NCBI GenBank assembly: GCA_002722955.1
Contig: PBMZ01000019.1
Location: forward strand, 1-48,490
Direction: 5' to 3'
DNA length: 48,490 nucleotides
DNA from: Planctomycetaceae bacterium
GTDB lineage: Bacteria > Planctomycetota > Planctomycetia > Planctomycetales > Planctomycetaceae
Of this stretch, positions 8,572 to 17,900 are shown in pieces (within the stretch, counting starts at the first letter, position 1; each line of letters opens with the position of its first letter). The notes under the pieces were generated by a model that saw nothing but the letters and a program-made list of their open reading frames with translations, had not been told where the DNA came from and did not search any database. The position numbers and the translations under genes were made by a program.

Positions 8572-9990
8572 ATGTTGGAACTTATTCCAAACGGGCAAAC
8601 ACGTCGCGACGTTATTTGTCGGATGGGGGCTGGCTTGGGTGGACTTGCCTTAGGCAATCTGCTTCACGAGCAGTCCGCTTTGGCCGCGAACTCGATGACC
8701 AACGCCCGAGGACCACATCGTGCCCCGCGTGCGAAGGCCGTGATTCAATTATTCATGCACGGCGGTCCCAGTCACGTTGACTTGCTTGATCCCAAACCGA
8801 TGTTGAGCAAGTACGATGGCAAGACTCCGCCATCGGAAGTTGTCGACGATGAGAAGCGGACAAAGCACTTGGTGCAAACTCCTTTCCGCTTTCAACAATG
8901 CGGCGAAAGCGGAATCCCGTTTTCGGAAGTGATGCCGAAGATTTCTGAGCATGCCGACGAAATCGCCGTCATTCGGTCAATGCACTCAGTGCATCGCAAC
9001 CATGAACAGGCCATTCGCATGTCGCAAACAGGCCTAACCATGAGCGGCCGGCCGACTCTTGGAGCGTGGGTAACCTATGGACTGGGCAATGAGAATCAGA
9101 ATCTTCCTGGTTACATGGTCTTGCCAGATCCCGGCGGCTTGCCGGTCGACGGAATCCGCAATTGGTCCAGTGGATGGTTGCCGCCGAAGTTCCAAGGCAC
9201 TCAAGTTCGATCCAGCGGCAGTCCAATCCTGTATCTGAAGCCGCCGAAAGAACGCTCGGCGAGCGTTGATGCCGGTCGATTGGACTTACTGCGAATCCTC
9301 AATAAGAAGCATCTGGAAAGTCGTCCGGGCGAGGCCGAACTGGAGGCAAGAATTGCGAACTTCGAGCTTGCGGCGCGAATGCAACTTTCGGCCACCGACG
9401 CCTTGGACTACAGCCAAGAAACGGCAGCTACGCAAGAGCTGTACGGATTGAACAACAAGAAGACAAAGTCGTACGGCACTCGATGTTTGATGGCCCGCCG
9501 ACTCGTCGAGCGCGGCGTCCGATTCGTTCAGATTTTGATGGCCGGTCAGCCCTGGGACACTCACAGTGACAACGTTAATCGAACTCGCGACTGCTGTGCC
9601 CAGACGGACGGACCGGTCGGTGCCCTACTGACCGATTTGAAGCAACGTGGCCTATTGGACTCAACCCTTGTTTTCTGGGGCGGCGAATTCGGCCGAACAC
9701 CAGGCGCAGAATTACGTGTTGCCGGGCAACCGCACGGTCGCGACCATCATCCCTACGGCTTCAGTGTTTGGATGGCCGGCGGCGGCGTCAAAGGCGGTCA
9801 AGCTTACGGCGCCACCGACGATTTCAGATACCGCTCGATCGAGAAACGAGTCTCATTCGCGCAATTGCACGCAACGATGTTGCACTTGTTAGGTTTGGAC
9901 CACGAATCGCTCACATGGCATCACAACGGGCGAGATGAACGGTTGACGGACGTGTTCGAAGTCGAGCCGATTCGCGAACTGATCGGATAA
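8572..9990 (+). CDS. DUF1501 family protein (exported, sulfatase-like fold)
   Basis: About 472 residues. The N-terminus TRRDVICRMGAGLGGLALGN looks like a twin-arginine type leader. Family-typical stretches follow: LFMHGGPSHVDLLDPKP, HRNHEQAIRMSQTG, PWDTHSDN, WGGEFGRTPG and GRDHHPYGFSVWMAGGGVKG. DUF1501 proteins are abundant in planctomycetes and usually pair with DUF1549/DUF1553 cytochrome-like proteins, as here with 5137-7839. They are distantly related to the alkaline phosphatase/sulfatase superfamily; the reaction is not established. The frame is open from 8383, but ATG 8572 has AGAGG at 8562-8566 and gives the expected leader. The upstream extension overlaps the small membrane-protein gene and has no family similarity. 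Confidence 0.93.
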   Translation: MLELIPNGQTRRDVICRMGAGLGGLALGNLLHEQSALAANSMTNARGPHRAPRAKAVIQLFMHGGPSHVDLLDPKPMLSKYDGKTPPSEVVDDEKRTKHLVQTPFRFQQCGESGIPFSEVMPKISEHADEIAVIRSMHSVHRNHEQAIRMSQTGLTMSGRPTLGAWVTYGLGNENQNLPGYMVLPDPGGLPVDGIRNWSSGWLPPKFQGTQVRSSGSPILYLKPPKERSASVDAGRLDLLRILNKKHLESRPGEAELEARIANFELAARMQLSATDALDYSQETAATQELYGLNNKKTKSYGTRCLMARRLVERGVRFVQILMAGQPWDTHSDNVNRTRDCCAQTDGPVGALLTDLKQRGLLDSTLVFWGGEFGRTPGAELRVAGQPHGRDHHPYGFSVWMAGGGVKGGQAYGATDDFRYRSIEKRVSFAQLHATMLHLLGLDHESLTWHHNGRDERLTDVFEVEPIRELIG

Positions 9991-10352
9991 GCATGTAGGA
10001 GAGTCGCTATAACGACTCTCCAGTGAATGCCCTGATAGAGGTCACTGTGTGCGGCTCATTCAGGCCGTAACGTTTATGCATTCCCACTCGGCACTGCAAT
10101 CAACTAAGTTTACCTGGTCTTCTTAAGATCCGTGACCAGGATTGTCGATGTGGCAACCACGGCGGCTTTGGACTCTGTGCCTGTCCTGGTCGCTTCCTTC
10201 CATATTTCCCACCACACGCACGCTCTGCGTTCATCATTTAGCCATCACTGCCCACGGACTAACAACCACGGTTGTGCATCTTGGGCGGACACTGATCATG
10301 TTTGGTGGGTTGCCACGTTTTGCACGTTCGCAAAGATTTTCAGGAGTTCTGC
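9991..10352. other. Intergenic region with hairpin after the DUF1501 gene
   Basis: A perfect 9-bp stem (GGAGAGTCG/CGACTCTCC) with a six-base loop lies at 9998-10021, a few bases after the DUF1501 stop. It has no T-tract, so termination is uncertain. A weaker 7-bp inverted repeat (CCTGGTC/GACCAGG) lies at 10113-10140. Overlapping plus-strand frames from 10132 and 10142 show no recognisable protein features. I see nothing else. Confidence 0.5.
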
Positions 10353-10649
10353 ATGTCGACTTTTCGAGCAGACAGTCAGTCTCACGAGTCATCCGTCCCC
10401 GCGAACGCTCAGTCAGAAGCATCCAAATCACGACTCAGCCACTCGCTGTTGCGGCTTCACAAAAGCATGGAAGCCAGCCGCCAACATGAACAACAGATGC
10501 AACGATTGTTCAAGAATTGGGAGGATCGCTGGTCAAGCCAAAGCACTGAATTGGCTCAACGCCTAGAGTACATCGAATCCCAACTGTCGGATTTAAGCGA
10601 TGAAGAAGATGCGTCACCACGACTATCCGTCGTAAGTATTTACGGCTAG
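10353..10649 (+). CDS. Small hydrophilic coiled-coil protein, unknown
   Basis: 98 residues, charged and without Cys or a membrane segment. A Ser-rich N-terminal part leads into a helix-prone stretch (HKSMEASRQHEQQMQRLFKN onward) and an acidic tail. I do not recognise a family. The frame is open from 10302, but ATG 10353 is preceded by AGGAG at 10342-10346 and gives a sensible start. It stands alone between a plus-strand operon and a convergent minus-strand gene. Support comes from the good ribosome binding site and the coiled-coil-like composition. Confidence 0.55.
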   Translation: MSTFRADSQSHESSVPANAQSEASKSRLSHSLLRLHKSMEASRQHEQQMQRLFKNWEDRWSSQSTELAQRLEYIESQLSDLSDEEDASPRLSVVSIYG

Positions 10650-10689
10650 CGAGCCGAAGCCTTGCGACTTCGACTGCTAACAACATCTC

Positions 10690-11961
10690 TTACCTTGACG
10701 ATGGCTTTGCCGTACTGGTGCGTGGTGCAAACGTGCTTTGACGTTGCTGTGGTGAAGTCTTCGGAGGCAAACGGCCAGGGATCGTCGACGTTCGCGACTT
10801 GCCAGTAGACGGTGTCGCAGAAGGTCGACCGCTGGTCGTGCCACTCGTTTGCTTGATGTTCCCGGTCACAGTGTTCGTCAAGTAGTTGTCGACCCGAGCT
10901 TGCTTCTTCACTCGGTCGAACACTTTCGACGCCGACTCTTGCACCTTTTCCTTCATGATTTCTTGGTGCAAGACAGCTCGCACTTGCTCTTTGTTGACCG
11001 GAACAGGATCGGTGTAGCCTTCACACTTCAGAATCACATAGCGATTCATGCCGATGTGAATGATGCCGGAGACCTCTCCTTGCTTAAGCTTAAAGGCAAC
11101 CTTCTCGATCTCTGCACTGCCTGAGTACATCGGAATCGGTGGAATCGCACCATCCAGGGCTCGGCTGTTGGGTTCGATCGAGTGTTTTCGGGCCAAGAGT
11201 TCAAAGTCGTCCGGACGCAAATCAACTTGCTTCCAAACTTCGTTCGCATGTCGCAAGTTGCCAAGCATGATCATTCGAGCTCGGACGCGGCGTCCATAGT
11301 TTCGAAGAAAGGCTTTTTCGATGTCTCGTTCGCTCACCGTGACTTCCTCGACCGCCAACTTCCGCAGCGCCAGCATCGGCCAAATCACGTCTCTTCGATA
11401 TTGGATCGGGGTCAGATTCCGTTCCGATTGCAACATTTGATACCACTCGTCGATGGCAATGTTGAACTCCTCGGTGATCTTGATGATTTCCTGATCCACT
11501 TCACTTTCGGTAACAACGACGCCGTCTTCTTCACACGCCAACTTGATGATGGTGCGATTGACGATGTTTTCCAGGACATCTTCGCCGACTCGAGCCACGC
11601 ATTCGCGGGCGACTTCGTCATAGCGAACAACGATGTATTGGTTGCCACGTTGAATTCGAGCCAGCGTCGGATTCGACGCGTCTTCTTTCGAGATGCGTGC
11701 GGGTCCGCTGGTATCGGCAGCTGCGGTCTTCGGATAGTCCAAGTTTTCCGTCTTCAGCACCTGAATCAGCACTGCTGCCGCCAAAACGGCAAGCGCCGTC
11801 CCTGAACCAATCAAGACAAGCTTTGATCGTGGACTTTGCTGAGCCGGCGGCAATTGATTGCGGAACGCCTCTTGCAACTGCTCGTTCGTCATTTGCTCGG
11901 GGAGCATTTCTTGCGATTGTTGCGCAGTGAGATCGTTTTGGAGATTCCCTTCGCCATTCAC
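10690..11961 (-). CDS. Membrane-anchored parvulin-type peptidyl-prolyl cis-trans isomerase (SurA/PrsA-like)
   Basis: 423 residues. A Gln-rich cytoplasmic N-terminus (1-45) is followed by one transmembrane helix (about 47-67). A SurA-N/PrsA-like chaperone region includes NRTIIKLACEEDGVVVTESE (about 135-155) and SEVDQEIIKITEEF. A parvulin domain then covers about 225-330, with FELLARKHSIEPNSRALDGA and the GEVSGIIHIGMNRYVILKCE stretch. The Ser/Thr/Pro-rich tail looks disordered. Such proteins fold exported proteins in the periplasm; a type II membrane topology is predicted. The start is GTG at 11961, supported by GGAG 7 bases upstream. The extra-cytoplasmic folding role is inferred from the family; no substrate is indicated by neighbours. 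Confidence 0.87.
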   Translation of the reverse strand: MNGEGNLQNDLTAQQSQEMLPEQMTNEQLQEAFRNQLPPAQQSPRSKLVLIGSGTALAVLAAAVLIQVLKTENLDYPKTAAADTSGPARISKEDASNPTLARIQRGNQYIVVRYDEVARECVARVGEDVLENIVNRTIIKLACEEDGVVVTESEVDQEIIKITEEFNIAIDEWYQMLQSERNLTPIQYRRDVIWPMLALRKLAVEEVTVSERDIEKAFLRNYGRRVRARMIMLGNLRHANEVWKQVDLRPDDFELLARKHSIEPNSRALDGAIPPIPMYSGSAEIEKVAFKLKQGEVSGIIHIGMNRYVILKCEGYTDPVPVNKEQVRAVLHQEIMKEKVQESASKVFDRVKKQARVDNYLTNTVTGNIKQTSGTTSGRPSATPSTGKSRTSTIPGRLPPKTSPQQRQSTFAPRTSTAKPSSR

Positions 11962-12522
11962 TGTAAGACTCCGCGCTGTTGGAGAGAATGAATTCTAGTT
12001 GGAGAGAACTCAGTGTGGAGCCACCGAGTTGAAATGTTTTGTTCCGAATCTTCAGCAGACCAAGCCATTGTAAGACTGACAAACGGTGACGATTATGATC
12101 CAAAACTGCCCAATAGAAGCACCAACGCCGCCCATTTCCTTGCGCTGGGTTCGAAAGGCGGGGGACTATATGCTAGGTCTCGGAAACGGGTCAAGCTTTG
12201 TTTGTGAGCGACCGAAACCTCCCCCTATCTTGCCCATTCGGACTCCCAATCGCTGGTATCGGCAATGCGAAAACTGAAGGCTTGCTACCTCAGCAGCGAG
12301 TCGTTTATCCTGGGCGAACTCTGTCGGCGTATGCAAAGACAGAGACGTCGTTTAACGCCCAGCTGAAGGCACTGGCGACCAAGAAGCAAAGTAGACTAAT
12401 TGCTTCGATATTTGTTCGTCGCCAGCGACTATGGTTTGGCGTTAAACAAGAGAATCTTTGATGACGACAGACCTTGCCTGTTAACAATGCCTGTCAACCG
12501 CGGTTAATCCTGGACGGGACGC
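11962..12522. other. Intergenic region between divergent PPIase and moaC genes
   Basis: 560 bases between divergent genes, so promoters for both should lie here. The only structure I can support is the nested inverted repeat at 12350-12447. Frames at 12013-12207, 12086-12277 and 12198-12461 have no recognisable product. Confidence 0.55.
12350..12447. promoter_or_regulatory. Nested inverted repeat in the moaC leader region
   Basis: GTTTAACGCC (12350-12359) pairs perfectly with GGCGTTAAAC (12438-12447). Inside it CTGGCGAC (12372-12379) pairs perfectly with GTCGCCAG (12418-12425). The whole lies 75 bases before the moaC start and could form a branched RNA. It could be a leader regulator, a repeat element or an attenuator-like structure. 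I could not match it to the molybdenum-cofactor riboswitch consensus by eye. Confidence 0.4.
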
Positions 12523-13029
12523 ATGTCCGATCTGACTCACTTCGATGAATCCGGCGCCAGCCGAATGGTGGATGTTGGGGCGAAAGCCGTGACATCGCGG
12601 ATGGCTAGGGCCGAGGGATTCGTGTCGATGCTGCCAGAAACGCTTGAGCTGATACAGAACAAGCAACTGGCAAAAGGCGACGTCTTCGAGGTGGCTCGGC
12701 TGGCCGGAATCATGGCGACGAAGAGGACGGACGAGTTGATTCCGCTGTGTCATTCGTTGGGCCTGGATTCCGCAACGGTGGATTTTCAGGTTGTTGACCA
12801 ACAGAGTATTCGGATCGAGGCGACCGTCAAGGTTGAAGGAAAAACGGGCGTCGAAATGGAGGCCTTAACGGCCGTCAGCGTTGCGGCGCTGACAATTTAT
12901 GATATGTGTAAAGCCGTTGACCGAGCGATGTCGATCGGGCCGATCCAATTGGTCGAGAAGCTTGGCGGCAAGAGCGGCCACTTCCTTCGGGACGGTGAAA
13001 CCCGCGGTGAGGATGACGAAGAACAATGA
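12523..13029 (+). CDS. moaC: Cyclic pyranopterin monophosphate synthase MoaC
   Basis: 168 residues, close to the usual length of about 160. MoaC converts the 3',8-cyclo-GTP product of MoaA into cyclic pyranopterin monophosphate, the first stable intermediate of molybdenum cofactor. The conserved blocks are present: [14 protein letters not shown] at the N-terminus, [20 protein letters not shown] (51-70), [11 protein letters not shown] (72-82), [20 protein letters not shown] (109-128) and CKAVDRAM. K51, H77 and K130 fall at the positions of known active-site residues of the family. No other moa genes are in the window. The stop overlaps the next start (ATGA, 13026-13029), implying translational coupling to the polyprenyl synthase gene. 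An inverted repeat lies in the upstream leader. Confidence 0.96.
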   Translation: MSDLTHFDESGASRMVDVGAKAVTSRMARAEGFVSMLPETLELIQNKQLAKGDVFEVARLAGIMATKRTDELIPLCHSLGLDSATVDFQVVDQQSIRIEATVKVEGKTGVEMEALTAVSVAALTIYDMCKAVDRAMSIGPIQLVEKLGGKSGHFLRDGETRGEDDEEQ

Positions 13030-14018
13030 GCAAACAAGTGGCGCGTCATGATCTCCTCGAACGAGTGACCGAATACATCGGCGACGACTTGCTGAAAGTC
13101 GAACAGATTTTCAGCGACGAGCTGGCGACGGATCACGAATTCGTGGCCGATATTCAGTACCACGTCTCTCGATTTCGAGGGAAGCGGTTGCGTCCGATCC
13201 TGATGTTGCTCACCGCAAAGGCACTCGGCGAAGTCAAGCATGACCATATGGTGCTCGCCGCAGTTGTCGAAATGATCCATACCGCGACGCTAGTCCACGA
13301 TGATGTGCTTGACGATGCCGCGACAAGGCGGCATGTCGCGACTGTGAACTCTCGCTGGAACAACGAAACCAGCGTGCTCTACGGCGACTATCTATTCACG
13401 CATGCATTTCATCTGGCCAGTAGCCTGGATAGCACTTTGGGCTGCCGATTAATTGGTCAGGCCACGAATGTCGTCTGCGTGGGCGAGCTGTCGCAGATTA
13501 ATGAGCGGGGCAATTCGGAGTTATCCGAAGAGCACTACCTGCGAATCATTGACCAGAAGACAGCCGAACTCTGTGCCTTGTCGTGCCGACTGGGTGCCTT
13601 GTTTGGCGATGCTGATGAAGACATCGTCAACAGCATGGACTGCTACGGCCGATCGCTGGGCATCGCCTTTCAGATCGCCGATGACATCCTTGATGTGATT
13701 GGCGAAGAAGAGGACATGGGCAAGACGCTCGGTTCCGACCTGCAAAAACAGAAGCTGACCTTGCCGTTGATTCGATTGCTTGAGCAATTAGGCGAAGCTG
13801 AAGCCGCTCAGGTTCGAGAGATCTTGGCTCAACCGAACGAAGAAACTGGTGCCGCGCTGAAGCCATATTTCGCGCGTTGCGAGGCCATCGAATACGCACA
13901 TCACCGTGCCATCGAGTTCGCACAAGAAGCGCGTCAGCAAATCGAAAAGCTACCCGATTCAGAAGCGACGCAGATCCTTGCCGACGTAGCGGAATTCGCA
14001 GTGAATCGGAATTTCTAA
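13026..14018 (+). CDS. Trans-polyprenyl diphosphate synthase (long-chain isoprenoid chain elongation)
   Basis: 330 residues, typical for octaprenyl/heptaprenyl-type synthases (IspB/HepT-like). The enzyme adds isopentenyl units to allylic diphosphates to make the side chain of respiratory quinones. The first Asp-rich motif is DDVLDD (92-97) followed by ATRR; the second is DDILD (219-223) followed by the characteristic [16 protein letters not shown] stretch. The substrate-binding [10 protein letters not shown] is at 50-59. Bulky residues just before the first motif (HTATLVH) suggest a long product, but chain length cannot be fixed by eye. The start overlaps the moaC stop by four bases. A small hairpin (AAGGC/GCCTT near 14052-14068) follows the gene and has no T-tract. 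Confidence 0.93.
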   Translation: MSKQVARHDLLERVTEYIGDDLLKVEQIFSDELATDHEFVADIQYHVSRFRGKRLRPILMLLTAKALGEVKHDHMVLAAVVEMIHTATLVHDDVLDDAATRRHVATVNSRWNNETSVLYGDYLFTHAFHLASSLDSTLGCRLIGQATNVVCVGELSQINERGNSELSEEHYLRIIDQKTAELCALSCRLGALFGDADEDIVNSMDCYGRSLGIAFQIADDILDVIGEEEDMGKTLGSDLQKQKLTLPLIRLLEQLGEAEAAQVREILAQPNEETGAALKPYFARCEAIEYAHHRAIEFAQEARQQIEKLPDSEATQILADVAEFAVNRNF

Positions 14019-14080
14019 GGCTGTGATAAGGCATGTCATAGCGTTGATCGGTAAGGCGCGTGAAGCCTTCAGTTAGCCAG

Positions 14081-14914
14081 TTATCCGGGAATGTCAGTAT
14101 TCGTACATTTGTCGTTTGCGTCAATGCAGACTTGAATTGAATGACCGAAGAACAAGCCGCCATCGTGATGCCAAAACGTAACTTCACCGTCGGCTTCAAC
14201 TGTGATTGCTTGAAGAGTCATTTTCGCCTTGAAGAATTCAGATGACACTTCCTCCTCACCTTCGTCAAGCCAAGTATCATTCTTCAACTCCAGAAGGCCA
14301 TCAATGGCATAGTCGGCGGCCAATTGCTGATATCGTTCGAAATCTTCAACGATCTGCTTGACACGCATCAACGCGCTAGACGCATCGATTCCTTCATCTG
14401 GATTGAGCTTGATTTCGAATGTGACATCTCCCACTCGCACTTGGCCACGATACCAATTCAGATTGTCGTCCCACCTGAGAGTTCCAATCAAGTCGTCAAC
14501 AAGCGGTGGTGTTCCTGATGGCTGCTTCTGTTCTGGGACCGGCCCATGATCCCGGACAAGCGTTTTGATCGAGTAGTCGTCCGAGATGTTATCCGGAAAG
14601 CTTCCAAATGCTCCGGAACATAGCGTGAGCGTTTCGCCGTCCAATTGGTACAAGTAGTGGAGAATGATGGGATTGGGGTCAGGAGGGCCATCTGGGCCGT
14701 TGTAGTCCAGAGTTTCGGTCAAACGCTTCGGGAATACAGATTCATCGACGACGAATGTTAGTCGCAGTTTACCTTCGTCTACGAGATTCGGCACGATCTC
14801 CTTCATCGAGTTGCCGGCAATCAGGTAGTGCGTGGCGGATTCGTGTACCGGCCTACCTTGTGCGGTGGACGAGATAATTCGCCAGAGACCTTGGAGTGCT
14901 TCGGAATCGCTCAT
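14081..14914 (-). CDS. TIGR03067-like planctomycete domain protein
   Basis: 277 residues. The N-terminal half (about 3-120) follows the pattern of the lipocalin-like planctomycete domain TIGR03067: SEALQGLWRIISSTAQGRPV at the start, a central TLDYNGPDGPPDPNPIILHY and a later YQLDGETLTLCSGAFGSFPD. The C-terminal half (about 135-277) is acidic and unrecognised. No signal peptide is visible, unlike many family members. It starts 52 bases after the stop of the toroid-domain gene, on the same strand, and could be the last gene of that operon. Function is unknown; the domain name is recognised by pattern, not by a search. Confidence 0.75.
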   Translation of the reverse strand: MSDSEALQGLWRIISSTAQGRPVHESATHYLIAGNSMKEIVPNLVDEGKLRLTFVVDESVFPKRLTETLDYNGPDGPPDPNPIILHYLYQLDGETLTLCSGAFGSFPDNISDDYSIKTLVRDHGPVPEQKQPSGTPPLVDDLIGTLRWDDNLNWYRGQVRVGDVTFEIKLNPDEGIDASSALMRVKQIVEDFERYQQLAADYAIDGLLELKNDTWLDEGEEEVSSEFFKAKMTLQAITVEADGEVTFWHHDGGLFFGHSIQVCIDANDKCTNTDIPG

Positions 14915-14966
14915 TTTTGGGCACTTGGCTCAATATATAGACGACGTGGCACGCGGCAGATTGCCA

Positions 14967-17900
14967 CTACTTCTCAAGCTGAATGTAAAGCGGAAGATGC
15001 CGGTAATAGACTTCCAGCATCAGCGTGTTTAGACACGTCAAATAAAGTCGGCCGCCAGCCTCGCCCCAGCGATCTTGATTGGGACGAATCGGGTTCCAGC
15101 TGCCGGCGGAGCCGCCGTCTTTGAGTTGCGAGTCAACAAGCATGTCTCGCAATCGTGAGTTCCACTGGTCCCAATGTTCGCCTTGCATATGGAACATGAC
15201 CTGCGTGGCATAGTACCAATAGTATGAGTCCCGCTGCGTCAGCGACGGCAGCCGAGCCTTCAGTCGATCGGCACCAGCGATCAAGAGCGGATCGTTTCGC
15301 TTGGCCCCCAAGTACTGTCGCATCAACAGAGCCTCGGCAGTCATTACGTGAGAACCTGGCCGCGAGGGGTGATACGCGTGCTCGCCTGTAGTGCGATCTT
15401 TCAGAGCCAAGTCGAGCCACTTGCGGACGCCGTCATACGACTTTTGAGGGACCTTCAATCCGGCCATCTCACCACTCTTGAGAGCCATCAACTGCCAACC
15501 AGTCACGGATGTGTCAGACTCGAATCGCGGTCGGTAGCGCCAGCCGCCGAAATCAGGATGCTGGGACTCGATAATGAAGTCCAAAGCCTTCTGTGCCGGA
15601 GCTTTCAACGAGGGGTCCTTCGTCATCGCGTAAGCTTCGCAAACGGCGATCGCGGCGATGCCGTGGCTATAGAACCAAACGAACTCTGATTGGCCGGTAT
15701 ACAAATCGCCGTTGGGCTTTTGATTCTTGACCAACCATTGGACGCCGCGTTGAACTGTTTGTTGATGCTGTCCGCTTTCGTGGGTGTAACCGGCTCCGAA
15801 AAATGCTAACAGCGCCAATCCCGTACCAGCGGTATCGGATTTGAAATTGCCGTGATGTGTGCAATTGTGGTCTTTGCATTGTTCATGAAAAGCATGAATG
15901 CTCCAGCGGCCATCGGGGCTTTGATGTTTCGCCAGCCAAAGCAAAGCACGCTCGACGGCGCGTTCTGACTGTTCTGTTCCGCCCAGTGCTTTCGCCGCAT
16001 CGGTTCGAACATTCAGCTTGCGAGCCGACAAGCCCTTTGGCAACTGTGCCTCGGTGGCGGCGACAACCCCTGTTGACTTCCGTAGCAAGCCACTGAATGC
16101 GGATAAATCGGACTTAGACAGCTTCGCTGAAGGCCGACTTCGACCACTTGAGAGCCCATTGCCAACGCTCGCGATCGTTGTCTTGCCTGTTCGCTTCGGT
16201 CCACCAAACGAACCGGTCGGAAGACTTCCTGGCAAGCCTGCTCGGCGTCGCCGCCCAGTGCTGACGCGAGGGCCGATCGAAGACGAGCCACCCTTTGAGC
16301 CACCGCCGCTAATTCCAGCGGCCTGTGGTCCAGCGGTGACCAGTTTCCCAGAGCGTTCTGCTTGGAGAGCTCCGGCAGGCAATGTGCTTAAAGCACTGCC
16401 AACAGAACTGTTGGCTTTCATGGCTGTCGCTGATCCTGTTGGTCCAGTCCCCAGTCGAGCACTTTGGCCCGTGGAGCGTGCGGCTAGCCCAGTGCCGACC
16501 GAACCAACATTTGTTCCGCCTCCTGCCGATCCGGTTGGAGCACTAACGCCAGTACCGGCGTTTCCACTTCGGTTGGGTAATCCTGATGTTGAACGACCGA
16601 CGCCCGTTCCTGTTGGACCGCCCCTTAATACGCCAGCGGCCGCGTTACCGGCTGCTGCCGTAGTTGGAGTGGCTGAGCCTTGAGCCCGACCGCTCGCCGC
16701 GGCGACTCCGGTGCGACCGGAATTCGATCTTCCTTGGACTGGCGAAGAGGGCGCATTACCCAAAGCTGCTCCACGAGCGGCCGATGCACCGCCGCCAGAG
16801 TTTCCATTGCTGGAAATTGCAGCCTGTCCCACGCTCTGCCCGGTGGAGGGCGCGCCGCCAGCGGCACTTGTGCCAACACGGCTGGGAACTGTTGCGGCAG
16901 CTCCACGAGCACGGCCCGTGGCTGCAGTGGATTCTGAAATCGTTGGCCCCGTTCCGCTGGCCGTTGCCGCAACGGAAACTCCCTCAGCGGAAGATTGAGC
17001 TTGTCCGGCGCCGGCCTGAGCCGTGTTGCGACCAACGTTCGCACTTCCGCCAGTGATTGGATTCGATGACGCGATGCTGCCGACGGTCGAGCCAGTACGG
17101 CTGGGCGTCGTCCCTTGAGTGACCGTTGGAGCTCCACCGGACGGCGCTGAGACCGCACCACTTGCCGAACCTGCCGTCGACGGAACTTGTGACGATGTGG
17201 ATCTTTCGCCGTTTACGGCCGCCTCTTGGACGCTGGCGGCACTGGCGGCTGCGGCCGCGTTAACTTGAGCCGCCTGGGCCTGAGCTGACTGAGCCGCTCG
17301 TTCGGTCGCTGTCGATGTTTGTTGCCGTTCGGAAGCCGCCGCGCTGTTGAGCGATTCGCTTTCTTGCGGGCGAGTCTCGCTGCGATTCGCTTGAAGGTCA
17401 GCCGCGCTCACTGCCGTTTTGGCCAGAGTTGTGTCCGCTTGCAAGCGCTTAGCTTCCATCTGAGCGGCGCGTTGTCGTTCGACTTCCAATCGAGCAGCTT
17501 CGGCCGTCGCTTCCGCGGCGTCTCGCGCCCGCGTTGCCTCGGATTGCTCGGCTTGATCGGCTACTTGCGTTTCTTGAGGATTGCGGTCAGGTGTATCAGG
17601 CGATTCGACCTCTTCCGGCTTTCGCTCATCACGCTGAGCCTCTAATTCGGCGACCTCTTGGGGCGAGTTCTCCGATTCAACGTCGTTTTGTTCTTTCTTT
17701 TGATTCGCCAGCTCGGTGTCTTGCTTATTGACTTCGACATCGGAATCCAATTCCGCGTCCTTGGCATCTTCAGCTTTGGGAGCGTTCTCACTTTCCGCCT
17801 CGGCGGCGCGTTCGGCTTCCTTCTGCTGACGCTCGATCTCCGCCCGCTTGTCCTCTTCGATTTGCTCTTCACGCTCGACGCGTTCGGGGTCGCTCTGTTC

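Noticed and set aside
10132-10566. ORF of 144 aa overlapping the small coiled-coil gene
   Set aside because: Different frame from the ribosome-binding-site-supported ORF and odd Cys/His-rich composition.
12350-12447. Molybdenum-cofactor riboswitch
   Set aside because: The stems lie in a plausible place, but I could not match the known consensus, and the core palindrome also occurs elsewhere in the window; kept only as a structured leader.
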